The notes beneath the pieces were generated by a model that did not search any database, was not told the origin of the DNA, and was given only the letters and a program-made list of their open reading frames with translations. 64,000 bases of DNA from Larix kaempferi (Eukaryota > Streptophyta > Pinopsida > Pinales > Pinaceae), in NCBI GenBank assembly GCA_027924585.1, contig BSBM01001448.1, positions 2,108,001 to 2,172,000 of the forward strand, in the 5' to 3' direction. How positions within the stretch are numbered: the first letter of the stretch is position 1; the number at the start of each line of letters is the position of its first letter. Shown one piece after another: positions 55,702 to 64,000 of this stretch. The position numbers were made by a program, and so were the translations under genes.

Positions 55702-56967
55702 TTAGGAATAAAAGCATTTGAGATACAACCCATTACGAGGGTTGCGCAAAGGGTTACCTTCAGAGTCAGCTAAAATGTATGCCCCCTTGCCGAGACAAGT
55801 CTGCACGATGTAAGGGCCTTGCCACATGGATTCGAACTTCCCTTTTCCGGTTTTGTCATGGGCTTGGTCATAGGCGAGGACAAGGTCCCCTTCGTGGAAA
55901 GTTCGAGGGCGTACATGTTTGTCGTAACTAGCTTTGGAGCGGTTCTTGGAAGCTTCAATGGTCTGGAGAGAGGCACGACGGTCTTCATCGGCTTGTTCGA
56001 GGGATAGTAGATGTTGCTCGAGTGGGGAGGTATCGGGGAGAAGCTCGACGGCAATTTGTAAGGTAGGTATCTGACACTCAATGGGGAGGACAGACTCTAC
56101 ACCGTGAACTAAGTGAAACGGAGTAAAACCAGTGGCGGTCTTGGTGGATGTACGGTAAGCCCATAAGGCGGGGAAGAGCATATGGTGCCAATTGGAATTA
56201 TGCCGGTCAACAGTGCGTTGGAGGATGGTCTTTAAAATTTTGTTAATGGCCTCTACTCGGCCGTTCCCTTGGGGGTAGTAAGCAGAGGAGAACTGATGTT
56301 CAAATTTTAGGAGGGTGGATAACTCGCGCCAAACGGAATCTTCGAAGTGTGAACCATGGTCTAAGACCAACTGTTTAGGAACCCCGAATCGAGTGATAAC
56401 GTGGTTAAAAAAGAAACGGGTAGGTGTGTCAGCGGTACAATTGAAGGTAGGCATGGCTTCAGCCCATTTGGTGAAGTAATCGACGGCGACAATGATGTAC
56501 TTGTGGCCGTTGGCAGATGGGTGTCTACATTCCATGAAGTCGATGGCCCACTTACAAAAGGGACCAACGGTGACGACTGGGTGTAACAAAGCAGGTGGTG
56601 TCTGGGCCTTGGGGGAAAAAAGTTGGCAGTTATGGCAATGCTTGACCGCAGTGATGCAGTCGGTGAAAAGTGTGGGCCAGAAATATCCGGCACGGACGAC
56701 CTTTTGGGCAGTGGCCATTCCAGAGAAATGGCCGCCGCAGGCACCGCTATGATAGTCATTGAGGACGTGCTCAACTTCCTCGTGTGTAAGGAAACGACGA
56801 AGAATTATGTCAACCCCCCACCGGTAAAGGACATCTCCAAGGAGGAGATAGCGAGAGGCCTGGTGACGTATACGACGACGTCCATTACGGGTGACTTTGA
56901 ACTTCTGCGTGCGCAGATATAACAAAATATCACCATACCATGGGTCATCAGACGAGATAGTGAACAA
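55702..56967 (-). pseudogene. Integrase of element Z
   Basis: A 421-codon open piece. HHCC finger: H73, H80, C111, C114. Core: D143 (WAIDF), D203 (VLDHGSHF), E239 (NGRVEA), with 35 residues between D203 and E239. The C-terminal GPY/F-like MWQGPYIV region is present and no chromodomain follows, which supports the non-chromoviral Tat-like branch. It is in frame with the upstream RNase H and RT pieces; a TAA at 56982-56980 separates it from RNase H. Integrase inserts the cDNA in the nucleus. All catalytic residues are present, so only the upstream stops disable it. Confidence 0.9.
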
Positions 56968-56979
56968 GTGATTGTCGGG

Positions 56980-57414
56980 TTACTCGTCGGAGATTTGTGG
57001 GGCCGGGAGCAGGGAAGGTAGATCAGTGATGAGCTGGGAAAGCGCAAGGGCTTTAGTGCTCTTAGGTGTTCGAAAAGTGAGGTCATATTCCTGGAGGATA
57101 ATGACCCATTTAGCAACACGACCTTGCAGTAGCCGCCGATTTAGGAGATAGACTATGGGGTTGGAGTCAGCAATGAATGTGGTATGACTAAGTAAGATAT
57201 AGTGTCGCAATTTTTGGACGGAAAAGACCACAGCTAGGGCTAGTCTCTCCTCATATGGGTAACGTAGGGGTGGACCAGACAAGGTCTGGATAACGTAGTA
57301 AATGACATGCTCTTGGTGGGAGACGTCTTCTTGAACCAAGACTCTAGACACAGCGTGCTCGGATGCCGAGACGTAGAGGATGAAGTCTTGAGAGAAATCC
57401 GGAGGGGAGATCAA
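56980..57414 (-). pseudogene. RNase H of element Z pol
   Basis: A 145-codon piece in the pol frame with the LTR-retrotransposon RNase H layout: FILYVSASEHAVSRVL (the usual DAS is SAS here, so the first catalytic Asp appears lost), YPYEERLALAVVFSVQKLRHY, and FIADSNPIVYLL. It is bounded by TAA codons at 57447-57445 and 56982-56980. If the Asp loss is real, the second RNase H ORF at 55167 would be the only active one. Confidence 0.8.
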
Positions 57415-57444
57415 GGGGGCTTGCGTGAGAGCTTTCTTGAGGGC

Positions 57445-58332
57445 TTAGAATGCGGCTTCTGCTTGCTCATCCCAGACAAAGGGTATGTGGGTACGGAGTA
57501 GGTGTAAGAAACCGTGAACGGTAGTGGCGTAATCAGGGACGAAGCGTCGAAGGAAATTGGATCGCCCCTGCAGACTTTGGAGCTGTCGGAGCGTGCGAGG
57601 AGCGGGAAGGTCTAAGATGTCTTGGACTTTCAGGGGATCAACAGTAATTCCTTTTTGGGAAACAATGAAACCCAACAATCGGCCTACCGGAACGCAAAAG
57701 ACACACTTGTGTGGGTTCAAGCAGATTTGGTATTTGCGACAACGCAGAAAAACTTGCCGAAGGCCGTTAAGGTGGTCTGATCATTTCCGGGAATGAGCTG
57801 TAAGATCATCAAGATAGACTAGCAGGATATGGACCAAATGATGAAAGCAATAGGTCATGGCCCGCTGGAATGTGGCACCAGCATTTTTGAGGCCAAAAGG
57901 CATGACGCGATAGGAAAAGGTGCCCCATGGGGTAGTAAAGGCAATTTTGTACTGGTCTTCCTTACGGATTTGAATCTGATTGTATCCGGAAAAATCGTCC
58001 ATGAAAGAGAGGACTTCATGCCCCGCACACGCATCGATGAGTTGGTAAATAAATGGCGTGGGGAAGTTGTCCTTGGGACAAGCACGGTTTAAATCGCGGA
58101 AGTCAGTGCATACTCAAATGGTGCCTTGCTTTTTGTTAATGGGGACGGGGTGTGAAACCCATGTGTTATAGGCAATAGGATAAATGAATCCTTCCTTGCG
58201 AAGTTTCTCAATCTCTGCTTTGACAGCTGGGAGCTTTGAGGGATGAATGGGACGCTGTTTCTGACGGACGGGGGGTACATCAGGCCATGTGTCAATGTGG
58301 TGCTCTATAATGGTGGGGTCAAGACCGGGCAA
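57445..58332 (-). pseudogene. Reverse transcriptase of element Z
   Basis: Three open pieces in one frame (58332-58114, 58002-57781, 57720-57445). The start shows the HHIDTWPDVPPVRQKQR and FIYPIAYNTWVSHPV blocks. The centre shows the catalytic MDDFSGYNQI and YLDD (LVYLDDLTAHS), and the end shows the LGFIVSQKGI and SNFLRRFVPDYA blocks. In-frame TGA codons occur at 58116-58114 and 57783-57781, both compatible with C-to-T change at CGA. Catalytic residues are retained. This is the copying enzyme of the element; no longer translatable as one protein. Confidence 0.88.
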
Positions 58333-58418
58333 TTCGGTATAGGACCAGGAAAAGACATCATGGAACTCTTTGAAGAGGTTTGTGTATTCCTCAATCTCTT
58401 GCTTACTGCAGAAGGCTC

Positions 58419-58748
58419 CTAAAGTGATGAGTTCAGGGGCACTCCCGGGGGCAGCGATTCAATTTGGATGATAGGTGAGATGTTAGCCATGTTACCTTCC
58501 TCGAAGGCATCAGGAGCAGGAATAGGGTCCTTGAACCAGTCGACCTTGGTGGGAAGGATGTCTTTGGATTCAACCACAAATTGGGTAGCTGTGCTAGAGG
58601 AAGATGCTTCTGGGAGGAAATACGAACGATGGTGCATGTCATCCCAGGGATACTTTGGGGCAGTGAGTGCCTCAAGAATCTCCTCATCAGTACGGAAAGT
58701 TTGGGTCGTCAAATCGGTTGACGAGGGAATGGTAGTTGAAGAGATCAT
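58419..58748 (-). pseudogene. Acidic linker between protease and RT of element Z
   Basis: 109 codons, Ser/Thr-rich at the start and acidic throughout, without a recognised domain. It is in a different frame from both neighbours, so small indels lie on either side. Comparable in place and composition to 12609-12974 in element Y. Confidence 0.4.
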
Positions 58749-59011
58749 GTAAATGGTGTTGACCTCTCCTGTGGGGGTGAGATCGGGGGGTGAATCTCTT
58801 CAATAGTGGTTGGTGCCATCTCAAGATCCAGATTGTTCATCTCATAGAGAGCTGCTCTGTAATCGGGGAGATAGGGACAATGATGTGAGTAATGCCCATA
58901 AATACCGCATATGGCACAGGGGTGGTTAGTACGCAGTGATTTATCTTTAGGCTTGGGGGTGGGATCTAGTTTGACAACCGGGAAACTGGGGTCATCGTCG
59001 AGCATCTGCAT
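58745..59011 (-). pseudogene. Second zinc-knuckle segment of element Z
   Basis: 88 codons with CAICGIYGHYSHHC (CX2CX4HX4C). It follows the protease part in the same frame, after the UAG at 59035-59033. Zinc knuckles downstream of the protease, not just in gag, are unusual. Confidence 0.65.
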
Positions 59012-59032
59012 GTGTTTCTGTAATGCAGGTAA

Positions 59033-59920
59033 CTATGGACATTGGTGAGTCGCATGGCCTAACTCATCGCACAATGAGCATTTGGGAGGAGCATGAAATA
59101 CTGGGGGGTTTTTGACTGTCTTGGGAGGTGGTACAGCAGTGTGAGGTTGGGGTCCTCTGCCCCCAGTGGGTTTGGGAGGAGGAGGAGGAGTCGTGGAGGA
59201 CGAAGGGGTAGAGACACCGGGGGGTGGCTGAGTGGTAGTAGCCATGGGTTGCACCGGTTGGAGGACGACGCTTGGTGTCGGCGGGGGAAAGGGAGGTGAA
59301 AGATACCAGACGGGTAATCCCAAGTTTAGCCCAGGGAGGCTAAGGGTAGCCATAACCGGGACGCTTACTACTCTCGAGGGAGGGACTAGAAAGGGGATTG
59401 TATGGATAGGTGTAACACCAATGTGGCTAGGTACCAGAGGTGGTTTAGGCAACAAGGGTGGTTGATTGTTAGGTGTTTGGTTATCGTGGGACAGGGTACA
59501 CAAGTCAGACACTTCGGGCGTAGACGACGGGGGAGGAATGGAGTGGAAGGTGGATGTCATCGGCGGGTCTGAGTAAACGCCAGGTCCCAAGGAGGAAACA
59601 AACGAGGTAGCGGCACCATTAACAGGTTGTTCAACCATGGAGAGAACATTTTTGGGTGCAGTAGGGGCATTTGGATCATAGTAAGTAAGTTGGTCGATCT
59701 TGACCACACGTCCGCCATCGAGGAACATCATGGTACGAAAGACAGAGGAAGCGACCGCCCGCATAGCATACATGTAGCTACGACCGAGTAATAGGTTGTA
59801 ATCAATCTGGGCGTTAATGACCTCGATATTGATGAGGACGGTTTTACCACCTAACTGGACAGGGACATTGGCTAGGAGACCTTGGGGCTGATCTGAATGA
59901 CCGTCGTAGGCGCGTAACAC
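59033..59920 (-). pseudogene. Protease C-terminal half, Pro-rich linker and knuckle of element Z
   Basis: 295 codons. Residues 1-70 continue the retropepsin (LRAYDGHS, then IDYNLLLGRSYMYAMR), strongly similar to the X protease. A long Pro/Thr/Ser-rich linker follows, then a knuckle CSLCDELGHATHQC at the end. It is in the same frame as 59957-60475; one UAG at 59959-59957 divides them. Confidence 0.8.
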
Positions 59921-59956
59921 AATGGTGGACTGCTGGAGGGTAGGGGATCCCGACTT

Positions 59957-60475
59957 CTACCATACGAATGTAGACATAACACATGTGGAGGCACCTTCAT
60001 CAATGATGCACCGATGGATGACAAGATTCCGAACGAAAACAGAAACTTGGAAGGCTAAGGTGGAAGATAGACGTGGTTCGGATTGGTCCAAATCAAATGC
60101 CATCAAATTCGAATCATTTGGGTCAATAGCCCCAATGACTGAGAATAAAGTATTGCGCTGGGAGGGGTAGTTCTTCAAGACTTCTAACGCAGACATGGCT
60201 GTGGGGGATTGGGCTAAGTCGTCTACAATGCTGTAGTTTGACGCAGCGCGTGCATTGGGGTTATTGTTGATACGACGAAGTGGGAAATGAGGTGCTTTGG
60301 AAGTGCCATCTAATGGGGGCGGAGGGATACGTAACGCCTGATCAGTGGGATGAGCGTTATTGGTTTTATCGACGGGAGGGGATTCAGAGGTGGAGCCATA
60401 TTGATTCCGACGGGTCTGGAGGTTGACGTCAATGGATGACATCATCAACAAGTGGTGGGTACCTGAGTCAAACAT
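59957..60475 (-). pseudogene. Protease N-terminal half of element Z
   Basis: 173 codons ending in the protease active-site region: a helical ALEVLKNYPSQRNTLFSVIG block shared with X (ALEFLQACPSQKHALLSALG), then IIDEGASTCVM, the same D-E-G triad as X. An in-frame UAG stops it ten residues later. The DEGAS variant in two diverged copies argues for a genuine family trait. Confidence 0.8.
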
Positions 60476-60482
60476 GGGTTGA

Positions 60483-60760
60483 TCAGGAGCGGCGTAAGTG
60501 ATTTGTTGTTGTTGGGGTGGCGCATTGGCTTGGGGGGGGGGGCAAGGGATGAGTGTTCACGACGCCTTGGGTTGGTAAGGGGTTTTGCAACACCAAAGGT
60601 GGCTGCTGAGGTTGTGGGGGGTTGGGCTGTGCTTGAGGAGCTGCATGTCCTTGGCGATGGGCATCATCAACCCAAAGTTTCCGAGCTCGCTCCAAATGTG
60701 GGAAAGTATGTGTGTGGTGGCCATAGACCCCGCAAATAGAACAAGGATGGTTTGTTCACA
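60483..60760 (-). pseudogene. Nucleocapsid/knuckle remnant of element Z gag
   Basis: Read in the gag frame, a CSICGVYGHHTHTF motif near 60740 is a zinc knuckle whose last Cys is Phe, followed by a Pro/Gln-rich tail that ends at 60483. A run of ten G at 60531-60540 lies within it and is a likely indel site, consistent with the change of frame to the protease. Confidence 0.5.
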
Positions 60761-61196
60761 AATTGGGGTTTTTAGCCTGCTTGGGCGGGTGATCAGGGTT
60801 TTGGTTAGCGGGGGCCGCATTGTTGTTGTCTGGGGGATTAGCCGGTTGACCACCTTGGTCTGTAGGTTGGTTGTTTCCGCGATTATGGCCCTTGCCGCGG
60901 TTTTGTTGGCCCTGGTTGCGTTGGTTATTCTGGTTTTGCTACTATTTTTGTTGGGCATATACTTGCCCTTGGGCAGCAGGTGGGTTTTGAGGTTGTGCAA
61001 GTGCGGGAGCAGGCTGCGGTGGATGGTATGTAGGTGGAGGCTGCGCAGGTGCGGCACCTTGAGGAGGTTGCTGATATGTCTGCGGAGCAGGTTGTGGGTT
61101 TGCCGCAGGGGCTTCCTGTGGCGGGTAATAAGCTGTTTGGGCTTGGGAAGGTGCAGGAGCTGGTGCATCCTGCTGGTGGTAATAAGCGGGTTGGGC

Positions 61197-62792
61197 CTAA
61201 GAAGGCACATGAGCTGGTGCAGCCTGCTGGTGGTAATAGGGCTGAGGTGCGACCGGGGGGTTGCAAGCAGGCGGCGCATGACCGAAGCACTGCGGTGGAC
61301 AGGTGGGTGCATGAGAATGATGGTGATGTGTCATAGGAGCATATGAGTTGGTAGCCCCAGACTGTGAGGTAGCCCGCGAAAGGTCGGGGCCCGGGGTAGG
61401 ACATGCTATGGAAAAGGGTTCGGGATGCGAAGAAACACGGCCAATGATGCCGTCTGCAGCATGGGATGCCCCCAGCGCATCGTGCTGGGAGGATTCACCG
61501 CGAGGGGCATCAGGTATAATGGTATAGAGATAACCCGACTGGGCGTAAATGAGGTCAAACTGCTGTGCCTTAAGGATGGCCTCTTCTTCAGACAGGGGTC
61601 TTTCAGAAGCTACATCCTTAGCAATGACAGGAAGAAGGGACTTGAGGAACCAATCTAGGAAGATACGGTCATCTAATTTGATCTTGCATAAGCTATGGCG
61701 TCTACGCCACTCATGAATGTGGTCCATGATGTGGGTATCCGTGTTTTGTCTGCAAGATAAGAGGATCTCAACGCCCGCGTCATAGCGGACAGGTAACTGG
61801 AAGAACTGCAGGAAGGTCGAGGAAAGGGAAGTAAAGGTGGCATGGGTCCCGTGGGGTTGCTCGATATACCACGTGGCTGCAGAGCCAGTGAAGGTGCACT
61901 GTAACAGACGGAGGCGAACAGAGTCATCTACTATGGAGTTGGAGGAACACCATAGATGGAAGGACATGATATGGTTTTGTGGGTCCTCACCTGCCTTGCC
62001 CTCGAACTTAGGGATGTGAGAGGGGAGGTTGGTGGGCATGTGAGGCCACACAGGGTCGTGTCGGATAGGGTCGTTGGTTAGTCTAGCTAGGTCATGTAGG
62101 TTGAGGCTAACCATGAATGGCAGAATGGAAGAAGGATGTGACACAGTAGTGGGTTGGACCAAGTTGGGGCCAATGCCCCCAAGTGGAAGGGTAGGGTTTG
62201 GAATGTTTCCCCCAAGTGGGGGAACTAAGGTGGTATAGGATGGTCCTACACCACCATGGGTAGTGTGAGCCACTGATGGAGTGGGTATAGGTATTCCAGC
62301 TGCGGGAATAGGTGCAGTGAGGGGAACGGTAGATGTGAGCCCCATTGAGGGCATACCCACAGCGGGAGTAGTAACTGGTGTAGTGGTGGATGGGCCACCA
62401 ATGGTCCCTACCAAGAAAGGAGTGGAAGTCACGTCAGCCATGGGGCTAGTAGGGGCAGTGTAAATGGGGTTCTCGGACTCTTCTTCAGAATCAGAGGTAA
62501 AGTAAGGGGCGTCAATATCTGGTGACGGAGTCCTATGCCATTGACGAGTGGAGTCAAGTGACAAGGCTCTAGATCTGTGATAAGTGGTATCAAGTGATGA
62601 TGATCTGTGGCAATGACGGGTGGTGTCAAGTGAACCGTGCTGTGGGGGCTTGCCCCTGAGGCGCCGAGAATGTCTCGGGGACTCAATGGTGACAGATAGT
62701 GTCGAATCTCTGTGGGTTGAGGTGAGTAAAAAATAGCTCAAAAACCCTAATGCAACCGAGTGTGCAGAAGGAGAGCTCAAAAAACAAGGCAC
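61197..62792 (-). pseudogene. Gag of element Z
   Basis: 531 open codons. Residues 1-~200 are low-complexity with SLDTTRH-type repeats and Pro/Thr/Gly stretches. The gag domain at ~225-430 has PKFEGKAGEDP, FHLWCSS, RLRLLQCTFTGSAATWYI and LDWFLKSLLPVIAKDV, collinear with X gag (4155-4943). The tail is His/Pro/Gln-rich. Gag forms the particle shell. The piece itself is uninterrupted; the frame ends at 61197 and coding sense continues in other frames toward 60483, so at least one frameshift separates gag from protease in this copy. Confidence 0.85.
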
Positions 62793-63926
62793 TCAGGCCA
62801 ACAACCAACTCAAAACATCCACTGTAACAGCTGTGCTACAATAGGTGGAGTGTCAACAGAAATGGTCAGAATACCAACAAGCAACAAGTTTCCTAAAAAT
62901 ATAAAATGGTGGACTCACTAGACCAAAAGGAGGTAAGGGAGCATGCAAACACCTAACTAAAAAGTATTCTGACTCAACTAGACATATCCTCTGCAAGGTG
63001 ATGAAATCCAAGTCAGACAATATGAATAGGAAAGCCAAGTGGCTAAGATGTCCCCCTACCGGGAGGGACACCGGGTAGTCAATCCTAGAAGAATGGCAAC
63101 TAAGATACCCCATTCATGACACGTCCAGAAAGGTGAATCTGCCATTTGGTCCTTTTACCGCAATACCCCTATACAGGGATATCCCGAGAACTGCGAAAGG
63201 TAGCCCTTCGGTTACTGAATGGAGTGCGGTATTCCACTCAGGCCTCCGGAACCAGTCTCGCGACTTCAACCGTCCTAGGGGAGAGGCCCTCTGGTAAACT
63301 GGTTGTGACCGTGCCAAAAAATACTAGGGGATTTTGGTTCCCTAATTGGACAACAACTATGTCTCAAGTGTAAGTAACCGAGGGGTGTTATTGGAAGCCT
63401 ATCCCCCCGATCCTACCTAACTACAAAGATTCTTTTGTGTTCCCCAAGTGGGGTTAGAATATTGGTTGAGTTAAGTAGTTTTTAAGGCTCACTTGAATTA
63501 TGTGACAGAGTGTGTGCTCGTGAGGTGATGATGAACCCAAGTAGAAAGTGCCACTAGGGAGGGCAACTTTCTATCTAGCAATAACAATACAGAAATGAAC
63601 TTTTAAAATGCACAATTTTCTTTTTCCAATGTAAAGTGTTGAAAATGTAAAAAACAATTCTGTAAATGAAACAGAAATAAAAACTGCAGAAAAATGTTGT
63701 AAGGAAGGATGGCTGCAGGTAGGATAGAGGGCTGTGCTGGTGCAGAAAATAGTGCAGCAAAGTTCTGGGTTCAAAACAGGGAAAAATTTGCAGAAATTAG
63801 ACCACGGGTTTTGGGCAAATCTGGGCGGTCGAACCGCGGAAAACAGATGAACAGTCGCAGGAAGGTTGTGGATTCGGGGCCGAAAGCCGCAGTCGGGACG
63901 CAGGAAAAATGCCAAAAGTCGCCGAC
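62793..63926 (-). other. Leader of element Z, no gene seen
   Basis: Upstream of gag in the minus sense. No ORF with coding character; A/T-rich complementary stretches at 63590-63700 recall those in the X leader. The primer-binding site and 5' LTR were not found and probably lie beyond the window. Confidence 0.45.
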
Positions 63927-64000
63927 GGGTTGCGGGAAACTGGCCGAAAGCCGCAGGAGGGACGCCTTTCGGCGCCGAAGGGTTGCGGGAAACTGGCCGA
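63927..64000. repeat. 53-bp CpG-rich repeat at the window end
   Basis: GGTTGCGGGAAACTGGCCGA occurs at 63928-63947 and 63981-64000, a 53-bp period cut by the window end. GCCGAAAGCCGCAG also recurs at 63879 and 63943. Likely the start of a tandem array. Confidence 0.7.

Larger units (their letters stand above)
49851..64000 (-). mobile_element. Element Z: large Ty3/Gypsy element with extra RNase H and antisense ORF
   Basis: Read on the minus strand from right: leader, gag, zinc knuckles, protease, RT, RNase H, integrase, a separate archaeal-type RNase H ORF, an opposite-strand ORF, then 3' LTR sequence. The RT-RH-INT part is one frame broken by a few stops; protease and knuckles are another frame. 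The LTR (roughly 49.9-52.5 kb) shares the AACAGATTGCCCCCTGATGTG block, the CTAGCCA...TGACTAG hairpin and AAAGG-type arms with element X. The 5' LTR is beyond the window and the left boundary is not resolved. The added RNase H and the size point to the Tat/Ogre-like branch. Confidence 0.85.

Noticed and set aside
60585-61346. 253-codon plus-strand ORF and other long plus ORFs opposite Z gag and protease
   Set aside because: They mirror Pro/Gln/Gly-rich gag linkers on the minus strand and show no domain.

Overview
The window looks like repeat-rich intergenic DNA from a land plant with a very large genome. A gymnosperm seems most likely, and a fern is not excluded. The reasons are the nested LTR retrotransposons of several families with plant-type primer sites, the lack of any recognisable host gene, and the strong decay of most copies. 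All coding potential I can support belongs to mobile elements. Element names X, Y, G, Z and copia A/B are mine. Species and family names cannot be settled from sequence alone.

Layout. 1-13.2 kb: minus-strand Ty3/Gypsy element X, which has gag and protease but no RT or integrase. Its 5' LTR (7809-11977) carries a 1.28-kb internal tandem duplication and is shared with the 3' end of a second copy, Y. 14.6-20 kb: an old copia LTR (A), a solo LTR with perfect target-site duplication (17017-18563) and a decayed copia RT. 20.3-36.9 kb: copia B, whose 5' leader is split by element G (21522-35007). G is a nearly pristine 13.5-kb Ty3/Gypsy element with 1464-bp LTRs (three differences seen) and CCCTA target-site duplications. 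37-42.9 kb: AT-rich DNA holding a SINE-like insertion with a 17-bp TSD, a 280-bp TRIM/SMART-like element inside a duplicated segment, and a Pif1-type helicase pseudogene. 43-48.6 kb: a CT-rich satellite with telomere-like CCCTAA words and a higher-order unit, interrupted by a solo LTR with TSD. About 49.9 kb to the window end: minus-strand Ty3/Gypsy element Z, decayed but with complete gag, PR, RT, RH and INT domains and an extra archaeal-type RNase H. Z also carries an antisense, apparently spliced ORF resembling the plant mobile domain.

How the parts relate. X and Z share homologous gag and protease and LTR motifs, so Z is a plausible autonomous relative of the RT-less X family. G is from another lineage, has all the enzymes needed for its own transposition, and carries extra cargo: an upstream ORF1 in frame with gag-pol across one UAG, a second gag-like domain between protease and RT, five zinc knuckles, and a downstream ORF ending in coiled coils. 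Its primer-binding site is multiplied in a 66-bp tandem array. The most unusual items are the G architecture with its tandem primer sites, and the spliced antisense ORF of Z.
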